From assembly GCF_003481825.1 (NCBI RefSeq), contig NZ_QULW01000005.1, forward strand, positions 106,518 to 170,517: a DNA stretch of 64,000 nt. The letters run 5' to 3'. Below, in pieces: positions 8,010 through 16,773 of this stretch (position 1 is the first letter of the stretch; each line of letters begins with the position of its first letter). Source of the stretch: Clostridium sp. OM02-18AC. Its GTDB lineage: Bacteria > Bacillota > Clostridia > Lachnospirales > Lachnospiraceae. The notes under the pieces were generated by a model. That model searched no databases, was not told the DNA's origin, and was given only the letters and a program-made list of their open reading frames with translations. The position numbers and the translations under genes are program-made.

Positions 8010-9431
8010 ATGATAAAAGATAATCAGACCAGACTGAACCGGCTGCATGTGCTTCTGGATGCACTGGTGATTGCAGCCGCCTATGTGTTCAGCTGGTTTA
8101 TTACATTGAAAAGCGGATTGTTCGGAGCAGATTTGGAGGCTGGTATCCTGCCGACCTGGTTTTATATGCGGGTCCTTGTGGTGATCATACCAGTCTATCT
8201 GCTTTTGTATACAATCTTTCATTTGTTTACGCCGAAGCGGGTGCAGGGCAGACGTCAGGAGTTTGCGAACATCTGCAAGGCAAATCTGATCGGACTGTTC
8301 CTGTTTGGAACAATCCTGTATGTAGGAAGAAAGAACCCTTATCTGCGGGAGTTCTCGGCAAGGCTTGTAGCAGGCTTCTTTCTGACCAACATTACCGCGG
8401 AAACGCTGGAACGGAATCTGATCCGCACTGTGCTGCGCTCCATGCGTGCAAAGGGCTACAATCAGAAACATATTATTCTGGTGGGTTACAGCCGGGCAGC
8501 GGAAGGTTATATTGACCGTGTGCTGGCAAACCCGGAGTGGGGATACCGCGTGCGCGGCATTCTCGATGAGCATAAGCAGTGGGGATATGATTACCGCGGG
8601 ATCAAAGTCATCGGCACATTAAAGGATTTAAAGCCGATCCTGGACATGAACCGCCTGGATGAGATTGCCATTACCTTAAGCCTGAAGGAGTATGCCGGTC
8701 TGGAAAAGATCGTGGCAGTCTGCGAGAAATCCGGGGTTCACACGAAGTTCATTCCGGACTATAACAATGTGATCCCGACCAGGCCATATACGGAGGATTT
8801 ACAGGGACTGCCGGTCATCAATATCCGCCATGTTCCGTTAAACGATCCGCTGAATGCAGCAATGAAGCGTGTGGTTGATATTTTTGGTGCGGTTGTTGCA
8901 CTGATTTTGTTTTCCCCCATTATGCTGGTGACGGCCGTGCTGATCAAGCTGACTTCTCCGGGACCGCTGATCTATTGTCAGGAACGGGTAGGACTTCACA
9001 ACCGTCCATTTAAAATGTACAAGTTCCGTTCCATGGAAGTGCAGGCACCGGAAAAAGAAAAGAGCGAGTGGACGACCAAACGTGACCCGCGGGTAACACC
9101 GATCGGACGGATCATCCGAAAAACCAGTATTGATGAGATGCCGCAGCTTTTCAACGTCCTGTTTGGCAGCATGAGCCTGGTGGGACCGCGGCCGGAACGT
9201 CCCTATTTTGTGGAGCGGTTTAAGGAAGAAATCCCCCGCTACATGATCAAACACCAGGTGCGGCCGGGCATGACGGGCTGGGCCCAGGTGAATGGTTATC
9301 GGGGTGACACTTCGATCACCAAACGGATCGAGCATGATCTTTATTACATTGAAAACTGGACTTTGGGATTTGACTTTAAGATATTGTTTCTGACATTTTT
9401 CAAAGGCTTTATTAATAAGAACGCCTATTGA
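8010..9431 (+). CDS. Polyprenyl-phosphate sugar-1-phosphate transferase (WcaJ/WbaP type)
   Basis: A 474-residue membrane enzyme that starts lipid-linked glycan synthesis by moving a hexose-1-phosphate to undecaprenyl phosphate. The N-terminal part has several hydrophobic spans (about residues 10-110) followed by a Rossmann-like CoA-binding_3 region (VGYSRAAEGY near 155). The catalytic bacterial sugar-transferase domain begins near residue 283 with KRVVDIFGAV, and contains YKFRSM, GPRPERP near 392 and RPGMTGWAQVNGYRG near 417. Start chosen at ATG 8010 behind AGGGTGGAC; the upstream in-frame ATG at 7977 has no ribosome site. The LCP gene follows 43 bases later, linking initiation with transfer to the wall. 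Confidence 0.92.
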   Translation: MIKDNQTRLNRLHVLLDALVIAAAYVFSWFITLKSGLFGADLEAGILPTWFYMRVLVVIIPVYLLLYTIFHLFTPKRVQGRRQEFANICKANLIGLFLFGTILYVGRKNPYLREFSARLVAGFFLTNITAETLERNLIRTVLRSMRAKGYNQKHIILVGYSRAAEGYIDRVLANPEWGYRVRGILDEHKQWGYDYRGIKVIGTLKDLKPILDMNRLDEIAITLSLKEYAGLEKIVAVCEKSGVHTKFIPDYNNVIPTRPYTEDLQGLPVINIRHVPLNDPLNAAMKRVVDIFGAVVALILFSPIMLVTAVLIKLTSPGPLIYCQERVGLHNRPFKMYKFRSMEVQAPEKEKSEWTTKRDPRVTPIGRIIRKTSIDEMPQLFNVLFGSMSLVGPRPERPYFVERFKEEIPRYMIKHQVRPGMTGWAQVNGYRGDTSITKRIEHDLYYIENWTLGFDFKILFLTFFKGFINKNAY

Positions 9432-9474
9432 CCCGGTTGCCGGAGCAGGCAGGAATTAAGATGAGGTACAAAAC

Positions 9475-12060
9475 ATGAGTCACGATTATGACGATGAGTT
9501 AGAGCGCAGTACAGAAAGACGCAGCAGACGAAATCCCCATATGCGAGACAGTTCCGGAGCGTATGCGTCTTCTGATCGGGAAGGCGGTTACGCAAATGAA
9601 CGGGAACGCTGGGAGAGACGCCAGAGACAGCGCCAGGAGGCTGCAGAGCGGGAACTGGATGTTATGGGAGATTCCCGGATCTATGCGTTTCCCAAGCAGC
9701 CGAAACGCCAATATGAACCGGAAGCTTCCGGAAGCACCAAAGAACCGGATATGCTTGACGAACTGGAGATGGGCCGTGTGCGTGCCTCATCCCGCCGCAG
9801 AAACAGCGCAGATTACGAGACCGGTGCATCGGATGAAAGCACGCGCAGCAGTGCCGTGCGGGAGACAGCCGGAAGCCGTGCCGTGCGCGAGACAGCAGCT
9901 GCAAAGGCAGGAGCTGGAAACAGCCACCGTGCAGGAACAGCCGGGGAAGAGTGGAGCGGCAGAGCAGACAGCGAAGCCGCTGGAAGTCAGCGCCAGGATG
10001 CCGGTGTGGAGGAAAACTGGCAGAATGCCAGAGAAGGTGAGTCTGGAAGAAGCCGCCGCAGAAACGCAGCCTCAGCAGGAAACGGACAGAATACCCGGGG
10101 CACTGGGCAGGGAAGAAGCCAGCGCGGTATGAGAGATGCCGAAACCGGAGAAAACCGTTGGGATACAAGAACGACAGAAACTTCCGGAGGCGGGCGCCGC
10201 AGCGGACGTTCTGAGTTTGGCCGCAGTGAAGCAAAGAAAAAACGCCGCCGCCGTATCATTGCCATGATCGTGGCAGAGTGCATTGCACTGGTGGCAATTT
10301 TCAGTTATGCCTTTATGGCACGTATGATGTCCAAGATCCAGCGCTCGGAGGATTTCCAGATCAGTGAGATCAAGACCAATGACATCGCAGTAGATGCAGA
10401 AGAAAACATGAAGGGTTACTGGACCATTGCCATCTTTGGCGTCGATGCGCGTGACAACGCGATCGAGAAGTCTACAAACTCGGATGTTATCATTCTTTGC
10501 AACATCAACCGCGATACCGGTGAGATCAAACTGGTGTCGGTATACCGTGATTCTTACTTAAATATCAATGATAAGGGATCTTATGCCAAGGTAAACCAGG
10601 CATATTTTATGGGCGGTCCGAAGCAGGCAGTAGAGGCTTTAAACCGCAACCTTGACCTTCAGATCCAGGATTACATGACCTTTAACTGGAAAGCTGTAGC
10701 AAATGCGATCGACGTGCTTGGCGGTGTGGATATCGAGCTGAGTAAGGCAGAGTTCTTCTATATCAACTCCTTCATCACGGAGACCGTAAAAGCAACTGGA
10801 ATCGGTTCCCACCAGCTGACCCATGCAGGCATGAATCATTTAGATGGTGTCCAGGCAGTAGCATATGGACGTTTGCGCCTGATGGATACGGACTATGCGC
10901 GTACCGAGCGTCAGCGTAAGATCATTGCACAGGCATTTGAAAAATCAAAGAAAGCAGATTTCCAGACGCTTTATACCCTGATCGGAACGGTATTTCCGCA
11001 GGTATCGACCAGCATCGGCGTTGACGATCTGGTCAGCAATGCGAGAAACATCAGCAAGTTCCATCTGGGTGAGACAACCGGATTCCCGCAGGCCCGCGGC
11101 GATGCCAATATGGGCAAGAAGGGCGCGGTTGTTGTTCCGGCAACACTGGAGAGCAATGTCATTGAACTGCATAAGTTCCTGTTTGGTGACGAAGCATACA
11201 CGCCTTCCGATACGGTAAAGAAGATCAGCGCGAAGATTTCTTCCGATACCGGCATCTACAAGGAAGGGCAGTTTGTAGGAAATGTAGGAACGGGCGGCGG
11301 AGTCGTACAGCCGCAGAAAACGACGGCGGCAGCCACCAAATCCTCTGATAAATCGGAAAGCAAAGAGGAAGAAGGCTATCAGACCGTATACGAGTATGAC
11401 AAGAATGGCAAAAAAGTCAGCAAGAAGGTCAAGATGGAGACCGATGCAGACGGCAAATATGTAAAATATGAGACTGACGCGGACGGATTCCTGGTAAAAG
11501 ACGAGACCATCTCCAGCAGCCATGCCTCCAAAGCAGAGACGGACGAGAATGGAGAACTGAAGGAATCGGAAAGCGGCAACAGTCATAAGAACAATGAGTC
11601 TTCAACCGGTGAGTCCGGAATTGCAGATTCTAAGGTAACAGACCGTCCGGGAACGTCATCCGAATCGACATCTGCCTCTCATCCGGGAAGCACTGCGGAG
11701 AGCAGTTCTGCCAGTCACCCGGGAAGCGGCACGACGCCGACAAGCGCATCGTCCCACCCGGGAAGCAGTACAACCCCAACCAGTGCAGCGTCCCATCCGG
11801 GAAGCAGTACGACGCCAACCAGTGCGGCATCCCATCCGGGCAGCAATACGGAGACTACCACATCGGGTGGTGGCAGTACGGTTCCGACGGCAGCATCCCA
11901 CCCGGGAAGCAGCACGACGCCGACAAGCGCAGCAAGTCATCCGGGAAATACATCCACAACCCCGACTGGTTCCGGCAACCCGTCCTCTGCGGGACCATCC
12001 GGAAGCGGCAACTCATCATCTTCCGCGGTTTCCGGAATGGTGGCAGGACCGGGGCAGTAA
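9475..12060 (+). CDS. LytR-CpsA-Psr (LCP) family wall-glycan ligase with long low-complexity ends
   Basis: An 861-residue type II membrane protein. Residues 1-255 are a hydrophilic, Arg/Glu/Ser-rich cytoplasmic tail, much longer than usual. One membrane segment (IIAMIVAECIALVAIFSYAF) is near 263-283. The LCP domain spans about 315-560, with the acidic and arginine-rich motifs FGVDAR, SVYRDS and ARTERQRK that bind polyprenyl pyrophosphate. LCP proteins transfer undecaprenyl-linked glycans to peptidoglycan on the outer face. The C-terminus from about 600 is a Ser/Thr/Pro/Gly region ending in repeated SHPGS units. It sits directly after the initiating sugar transferase, fitting a role in anchoring the locus polymer. 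Ribosome site GATGAGG. Confidence 0.92.
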   Translation: MSHDYDDELERSTERRSRRNPHMRDSSGAYASSDREGGYANERERWERRQRQRQEAAERELDVMGDSRIYAFPKQPKRQYEPEASGSTKEPDMLDELEMGRVRASSRRRNSADYETGASDESTRSSAVRETAGSRAVRETAAAKAGAGNSHRAGTAGEEWSGRADSEAAGSQRQDAGVEENWQNAREGESGRSRRRNAASAGNGQNTRGTGQGRSQRGMRDAETGENRWDTRTTETSGGGRRSGRSEFGRSEAKKKRRRRIIAMIVAECIALVAIFSYAFMARMMSKIQRSEDFQISEIKTNDIAVDAEENMKGYWTIAIFGVDARDNAIEKSTNSDVIILCNINRDTGEIKLVSVYRDSYLNINDKGSYAKVNQAYFMGGPKQAVEALNRNLDLQIQDYMTFNWKAVANAIDVLGGVDIELSKAEFFYINSFITETVKATGIGSHQLTHAGMNHLDGVQAVAYGRLRLMDTDYARTERQRKIIAQAFEKSKKADFQTLYTLIGTVFPQVSTSIGVDDLVSNARNISKFHLGETTGFPQARGDANMGKKGAVVVPATLESNVIELHKFLFGDEAYTPSDTVKKISAKISSDTGIYKEGQFVGNVGTGGGVVQPQKTTAAATKSSDKSESKEEEGYQTVYEYDKNGKKVSKKVKMETDADGKYVKYETDADGFLVKDETISSSHASKAETDENGELKESESGNSHKNNESSTGESGIADSKVTDRPGTSSESTSASHPGSTAESSSASHPGSGTTPTSASSHPGSSTTPTSAASHPGSSTTPTSAASHPGSNTETTTSGGGSTVPTAASHPGSSTTPTSAASHPGNTSTTPTGSGNPSSAGPSGSGNSSSSAVSGMVAGPGQ
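11668..11946 (+). repeat. In-frame SHPGS repeats in the LCP tail
   Basis: About eight copies of SHPGS, mostly in a unit close to SHPGSSTTPTSAA, occur at the extracellular end of the LCP protein. Spacing is near 36 bases, with a longer unit holding TTTSGGGSTVP. Synonymous changes between copies show that they are old enough to have drifted. They probably form a flexible wall-spanning linker; copy number may vary between strains. Confidence 0.8.
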
Positions 12061-12065
12061 ATTTT

Positions 12066-12172
12066 GAACAATTTAGCACAGTAAGTATCAAAGGGGCGAA
12101 AGTTCCCACAGCCGCCATGCATGGCGGCTGTGGGAACTTTCGCCCCTCATTCGTTATCGTGCAATATTGTTT
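12066..12172. repeat. Long palindromic intergenic repeat, copy 1
   Basis: A 54-base perfect palindrome (12093-12146) is flanked by imperfect outer arms ending in CAATATTGTT. A near-identical element is at 34636-34738 in the opposite orientation. Both follow a gene for an exported protein. The element would form a very stable hairpin and may serve as a bidirectional terminator, but has no long T run directly after the stem; its size and spread suggest a small dispersed repeat or MITE-like unit. Confidence 0.85.
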
Positions 12173-12203
12173 ACCGTTCACAATTAAATTGAAAATCGAA
12201 CAC

Positions 12204-12222
12204 AATTGTATCACAATTGTCT
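12204..12222. promoter_or_regulatory. Tandem ACAATTGT palindromes upstream of htrA
   Basis: Two copies of the 8-base palindrome ACAATTGT lie at 12204-12211 and 12215-12222, 11 bases apart start to start, so on the same face of the helix. They sit about 55-70 bases before the htrA start. This looks like a pair of operator half-sites for a repressor or activator. No regulator is encoded nearby and no clear -35/-10 pair could be assigned. Confidence 0.45.
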
Positions 12223-12275
12223 GTTATAGTTCTTTACAGAGTTAAGAAAAGAAGTACAGAAAGGAGATCATCATT

Positions 12276-14117
12276 ATGTACGAAGAAGACAGAGATAACA
12301 GAAAAGATTATTCGGAAGCTGGTTATCAGAACCGCGACGATGAACATATGGAATACCGCAACAACACCGTGCAGGGCGCAGAGAGCCAGGAAGTAAGAGG
12401 CAGTCAGAACTCTGTACAGGAAAACAGGCAGGGAAGTAGTGCCAGTGCATGGCAGTCTGCAGCACAGGACAACAGCCAGAATGGCAGCGCAGGTGCATGG
12501 CAGTCCGCAGCACAGGGAAGCAGCCAGAGCAGCAGCACAGGTGCATGGCAGTCGGCCCCGCAGGGAAGCAGCCAGAGTGGCAGTGCAGGTGCATGGCAGT
12601 CGGCCCCGCAGGGAAGCAGCCAGAGTGGCAGTGCAGATGCATGGCAGTCGGCCCCGCAGGGAAGCAGCCAGAGTGGCAGTGCAGATGCATGGCAGTCTGC
12701 ACCGCAGAGTAGCGGCCAGGCATCCGGACAGAACCAGGATTTTGCATGGGGCGCACAGCACGCAGCCCAGGAAAGCACACAGCAGGCAGACGCACAGGCA
12801 CAGACCCATCATACAACCGGTGGCTGGGCACCGCGCAGACCGGAGTTTCATCATAATGCGCATCAGAAACCGGAACATGCAAAACGCAGCGGTCATGGTA
12901 TGGCGAAAAAAGTTGCAGCGGTTACGGCAGCAGCAGTTTTGTTTGGTACGGTAGCAGGTGGAACGATGTTTGCAGTCGATACCATGGGCGAGTATCTGAA
13001 AGGACAGTATACTACCATCGGTCAGACGGAAACCCAGGCACAGGTGAAAGTTGCCGAGTCGGATTCTGGCGATGGAAGTACCACCGCGGGAGCACCGGTT
13101 ACCTCAGCAATTCAGACGGATGTTTCTTCCATCGTAGAGAAGGCAATGCCATCGGTTGTTGCCATCAACAATACCATGGTTATGCAGCAGCAGACCTGGT
13201 TCGGACCGAGTCAGACTGTCGAGGTTCCGAGCAGTGGATCCGGCATCATTGTTGGTCAGAACGACGAGGAACTTTTAATCGTTACCAACAACCATGTAGT
13301 TGAGGACTCCAAGGAGCTGACGGTTACCTTTATCGATAACCAGCAGGTCGCAGCAGCAATCAAAGGTACCGATTCCGAGACAGACCTGGCAGTCATTGCC
13401 ATTCCGTTAAAGGATATCCCATCTGATACCATGAGTCAGATCAAGGTTGCAACTCTTGGTGATTCCGATGCATTAAAGGTTGGTCAGGGTGTTGTTGCGA
13501 TCGGCAATGCCCTTGGCTATGGTCAGTCGGTAACCGTTGGTTATGTCAGCGCCCTGAACCGTGAGGTTAAGGCAGAGGATCAGACAACCCGCACCCTGCT
13601 TCAGACCGATGCAGCAATCAACCCTGGCAACAGCGGTGGCGCCCTGTTGAATATGAAGGGTGAGGTCATTGGTATCAACGCTGCAAAATATTCCTCTACG
13701 GAAGTAGAAGGCATGGGCTATGCAATTCCGATCTCCCAGGCACAGGATATCATCAATGAACTGATGAACAAGAAGACCCGTGTTGCAGTTGATGAGGCAC
13801 AGCAGGGTTATCTGGGCATTCAGGGTCAGAACATCGATGAAACTGCGGCAAGTATGTATGGTATGCCGAGAGGTATCTATGTATACAAGATTGTAGAAGA
13901 CAGTGCCGCATCGAAATCAGATTTACATGAGAAAGATATCATTACCAAGTTTGATGGTCAGACTGTCCGCACGATGGCAGATCTGAAAGATATGCTGACC
14001 TATTATAAAGGCGGCGACACCGTAAACCTGACCGTACAGTCCCTGGAAAATGGACAGTACACCGAGCGTACCGTCCAGATTACACTGGGAACCAAGCCGA
14101 CCGGTGAGACGAACTAA
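12276..14117 (+). CDS. HtrA/DegP-like S1C serine protease, membrane-anchored, with PDZ domain
   Basis: A 613-residue envelope protease. Residues 1-205 are hydrophilic and contain six 16-residue repeats of the type GSADAWQSAPQGSSQS. One membrane segment lies near 212-232 (VAAVTAAAVLFGTVAG). The trypsin-like domain has His in NNHVVED near 338, Asp in SETDLAVI near 370 and Ser in NPGNSGGAL near 453. A PDZ domain covers about 500-605. HtrA proteins degrade or refold misfolded exported proteins. The N-terminal repeats would be cytoplasmic if the single span is an uncleaved anchor. Ribosome site AAAGGAGATC. A strong terminator follows; two ACAATTGT sites upstream suggest regulation. Confidence 0.93.
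   Translation: MYEEDRDNRKDYSEAGYQNRDDEHMEYRNNTVQGAESQEVRGSQNSVQENRQGSSASAWQSAAQDNSQNGSAGAWQSAAQGSSQSSSTGAWQSAPQGSSQSGSAGAWQSAPQGSSQSGSADAWQSAPQGSSQSGSADAWQSAPQSSGQASGQNQDFAWGAQHAAQESTQQADAQAQTHHTTGGWAPRRPEFHHNAHQKPEHAKRSGHGMAKKVAAVTAAAVLFGTVAGGTMFAVDTMGEYLKGQYTTIGQTETQAQVKVAESDSGDGSTTAGAPVTSAIQTDVSSIVEKAMPSVVAINNTMVMQQQTWFGPSQTVEVPSSGSGIIVGQNDEELLIVTNNHVVEDSKELTVTFIDNQQVAAAIKGTDSETDLAVIAIPLKDIPSDTMSQIKVATLGDSDALKVGQGVVAIGNALGYGQSVTVGYVSALNREVKAEDQTTRTLLQTDAAINPGNSGGALLNMKGEVIGINAAKYSSTEVEGMGYAIPISQAQDIINELMNKKTRVAVDEAQQGYLGIQGQNIDETAASMYGMPRGIYVYKIVEDSAASKSDLHEKDIITKFDGQTVRTMADLKDMLTYYKGGDTVNLTVQSLENGQYTERTVQITLGTKPTGETN
12432..12719 (+). repeat. 48-bp coding minisatellite in htrA
   Basis: Six adjacent copies of a 48-base unit encode 16 residues each (G/S-S-A-x-AWQSAPQGSSQS). 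The middle copies are almost identical, the outer ones more diverged, the usual pattern for slippage or unequal exchange. The array is in the region before the membrane anchor and keeps the reading frame. Confidence 0.88.
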
Positions 14118-14123
14118 ACATAT

Positions 14124-14180
14124 AAAGGGCGTAACCAGAGAAAGGTCCGAAGCTGACGGGCTGGCTACGCCCTTTTCTTT
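14124..14180 (+). terminator. Rho-independent terminator after htrA
   Basis: The 10-base arms AAAGGGCGTA (14124-14133) and TACGCCCTTT (14165-14174) pair, followed by a T-rich tail. It ends the htrA transcript and faces the convergent subtilase gene. Confidence 0.85.
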
Positions 14181-14186
14181 TATGGT

Positions 14187-16013
14187 TTATTCTCTTAGCA
14201 GCAGAAAGGAACGGTACAGATTCAGCGTTCCGTACCCCCACTGTCGGTTGGGGTACTGGAACGCTTCTTTTCTGTCTGCCCCACGGATAAGAATAGATTT
14301 TACGGAGATGCTGGTGAGTGTTGCATCGTTGCCCTGGGTGAATCCCCAGGAAAAAAGACAGGCAACCGCTCCGGCGGTGAGAGCAGCCGCGACAGAAGAG
14401 CCGGTGCGCCGTGTGAGGGAAAGCTGACCGGGTGGCGAAGCCTGCCCGGAGTCAGAAACCGGACTTCTCCCAAGCTGGCTGGAACGGGAAAACGACCCGG
14501 CCGGTACACGCTGCTCCGGAGGGGAACTTGCCTGGCGCTGCAGCGCCGGCCCCTGTACATCGACACCTGGGGCGGCCAGATCTGGCTTTATCTGACCAGT
14601 GGCAGTGAAACCGCGGCTGCTGTGAATGTAGAGACTGTTTGTGATGTGGTTATAGGTGCTGACAGTCAGAAGCAGCGGCGCATTTCCAGGGTCTGTGATG
14701 GTGATGTCGGGATCAGGGCGGAGAAAACGGGTATCATCTGAGAGAAAACTCTGGAGGGGAAGCCAGATGTGAAACTGCCCGGTAAGGTAGAGGGTGGGGT
14801 AAACCCGGATATGCCAGATGCCTGGCATCGGATCCGTAAAACGGAGAAAGGCAAGAAAACGCCCGGAAACAGATTCTGTGATCTGATAGCTGACAAAGAT
14901 CCGGGTGGCATCCAGTTGAAAAGAAAGGGTGGTTTCCTGTCCGACTGCAAGGGGAATCCGTTCGATCACTTCACCGGAAGGCGAGACAAAGCCGATGGTA
15001 TAAAGTTCCGAGGCATCTGCCCACAGCTCCATGGAAAAACTGCGGCCGGGAGAAGCGATGCGGAGTTCGACGTCATCGTATTTCTGTTCCTGAGGCAGTT
15101 GGTTTGTGTAATGCCGCCCAAAGCCGGTTTCGTTTCCGGCACCTAGGACGCAGGCAAAGCCGCGGGTGCCGCTTAAAGCCTGCAGCTGTATGGACAGGGG
15201 AGAAACGCCGCTGTGGCTGCCCTGACTGGTGCCGGCTCCGAGACAGAGAACAAGCGGCATCTGGTATTGTCCGGCGATACCAAGGAGAAAAGCGACTCCT
15301 GCCATGATGTCGTTTTCCTGGTAAGCATCTGCCTCAGGGGAGACTGCAAAAAAATCCCTTAAATACTGCTTGGCAGGTTTCAGGCGTACAACGGCCAGTG
15401 TGGCATCTGGCGCGGCGCCGGAAAATGGAATGGTGTCGGTCTGGTTACCAGCGGCCACACCGGCGAGAAACGTCCCGTGTCCGTTTGTGTCCGTCGGGGG
15501 AATTACGGAGAGAGGATCTTCCGAAGCAAGTGCCCGGTTTAAATCTTCGCGGCTGTATACCGTACCGTAAAAAGGCTGAAAGCCGGCGACCGGTTCCGGG
15601 ACGAAATCACGTTGTCTGGTCTGATCCCAGATGCTTAGGATACGGCTGGTCCCATCCGGGTTTTGAAACAGCGGATTGGTATAGTCGATTCCGGTGTCGA
15701 TCAGTCCGATGAGAATTCCCTGACCGGTACTTGTCAGATTTGGCTGGGAAAAGACAGGAAGAATGCCGGCGCTTTCCAGGGCGGTGGTATCCTGAAGACC
15801 GTAGAGTTTTGGGATCGCGGAATAGGTCTGCTGTGTAAAACTTAATGGCAGAACATTTGCCAGTGGCACATGGACGATGGCATATTCCTGGCTGACCAGA
15901 TTGACACACTGCGTCCCGGTCAGTTCATAGAGGGATTCTACGGCTCTGGGGGAATAGCGGACAATGAAATCTGCATAATCTTCAGAAGCAGGGGAAATAT
16001 TGCATGGAATCAT
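14187..16013 (-). CDS. S8 subtilase of the Csp (germination protease) type
   Basis: A 608-residue subtilisin-family protein without a clear signal peptide. Catalytic residues are Asp106 in LIDTGIDY, His179 in DTNGHGTFLAG and Ser540 in TGSSVAAALTAG, so all three are present and it should be active. The long insertion between His and Ser (about residues 310-470) forms the jelly-roll region seen in clostridial CspB/CspC proteins, which process or sense during spore germination. Many Lachnospiraceae carry several such paralogues with unproven roles, so assignment to germination is inference. It is convergent with htrA and divergent from lspA. Start after GGAG at about 16022. Confidence 0.85.
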   Translation of the reverse strand: MIPCNISPASEDYADFIVRYSPRAVESLYELTGTQCVNLVSQEYAIVHVPLANVLPLSFTQQTYSAIPKLYGLQDTTALESAGILPVFSQPNLTSTGQGILIGLIDTGIDYTNPLFQNPDGTSRILSIWDQTRQRDFVPEPVAGFQPFYGTVYSREDLNRALASEDPLSVIPPTDTNGHGTFLAGVAAGNQTDTIPFSGAAPDATLAVVRLKPAKQYLRDFFAVSPEADAYQENDIMAGVAFLLGIAGQYQMPLVLCLGAGTSQGSHSGVSPLSIQLQALSGTRGFACVLGAGNETGFGRHYTNQLPQEQKYDDVELRIASPGRSFSMELWADASELYTIGFVSPSGEVIERIPLAVGQETTLSFQLDATRIFVSYQITESVSGRFLAFLRFTDPMPGIWHIRVYPTLYLTGQFHIWLPLQSFLSDDTRFLRPDPDITITDPGNAPLLLTVSTYNHITNSLYIHSSRGFTATGQIKPDLAAPGVDVQGPALQRQASSPPEQRVPAGSFSRSSQLGRSPVSDSGQASPPGQLSLTRRTGSSVAAALTAGAVACLFSWGFTQGNDATLTSISVKSILIRGADRKEAFQYPNRQWGYGTLNLYRSFLLLRE

Positions 16014-16187
16014 AGGTGCTCCGCACGGTTTTTCATAGTATATGCTGTTTGACGCGGCGGTGATTCAATAGTACAATGGAGATGATCGTGAAAATAGAAA
16101 ACGTGATCTATGGAGCGATATCTGCAGACAGAATCAGTTATAAAGGAAGAGAATGGAAAATAAAAACATCAGGAGGAAGGAAACATC

Positions 16188-16736
16188 ATGATCTATACCG
16201 GAATCATTGCAGCGCTTTCATCGCTGGACCTTGGGATCAAATGGCTGATTGAACGGGAAAAACCGGAGGATTTTCCAAAACCACTGCGTCACACATGCGG
16301 AAAAATCCTTTTGTATCGAAATCATAACGCGGGATTTCCTTTTGGATTTTTGGAAAAGCATGGGGAAGTAGTACGGATGCTGCCGCTGGCAGTCATCTCC
16401 GGACTTTTCGGTTTTCTGACTGCGCTGCTTCCACAGAAAGGAAAACGGGTGCAAAAGATTGGCATTGCCATTATTCTGGGCGGCGCCATCAGCAATCTCT
16501 ATGACCGTCTGGTACGGCGTTATGTTGTGGACTATTTCAGTATTCAGTGTGGAAAACTGAAAGAAGTGGTCTTCAATCTTGGAGATATCTTTGTATTTCT
16601 TGGCTCTGGCATTCTGTTCACTGCAGAAGTGATCAAAGAAATCCGCGGCGTCTTTCCGAAAGAAACGTCATTGTTGTCTGAACAGCGCGCAAACAGCATC
16701 AAAAGTCTGGTTGACAGCGGTCAGGAAACCATGTAA
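16188..16736 (+). CDS. lspA: Signal peptidase II (prolipoprotein signal peptidase)
   Basis: A 182-residue membrane aspartyl protease that removes the signal peptide of lipoproteins after diacylglyceryl transfer. Catalytic aspartates are Asp115 in RRYVVDYF and Asp133 in FNLGDIF; the supporting NLYDR motif is at 103-107 and NAGFPFG near 47. Hydrophobic spans fit four membrane helices. The N-terminus is short and the C-terminal 25 residues are hydrophilic, slightly longer than usual. Ribosome site AGGAGG at 16171-16176. The corC-like gene begins 37 bases later on the same strand, so they are probably co-transcribed. It runs divergently from the Csp-like gene. Confidence 0.88.
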   Translation: MIYTGIIAALSSLDLGIKWLIEREKPEDFPKPLRHTCGKILLYRNHNAGFPFGFLEKHGEVVRMLPLAVISGLFGFLTALLPQKGKRVQKIGIAIILGGAISNLYDRLVRRYVVDYFSIQCGKLKEVVFNLGDIFVFLGSGILFTAEVIKEIRGVFPKETSLLSEQRANSIKSLVDSGQETM

Positions 16737-16773
16737 AATCGTATGAAAAAAATAAAGGAGCGAAAAAATTCTT

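Noticed and set aside
11656..11946. Open frames antisense to the LCP tail with Trp/Gly or Arg repeats
   Set aside because: They are reverse readings of the SHPGS repeat and have no start signals.
12432..12719. A CRISPR-like array
   Set aside because: Regular 48-base repeats without unique spacers, in frame within htrA; a coding minisatellite.
12234..12896. A 220-codon minus-strand frame with Cys/Leu repeats opposite htrA
   Set aside because: The repeat peptide is the mirror of the AWQSAPQ repeat; no start signal.
16014..16187. A riboswitch between the Csp-like gene and lspA
   Set aside because: Only 174 bases, no recognisable aptamer core and no paired terminator; it is an ordinary divergent promoter region.
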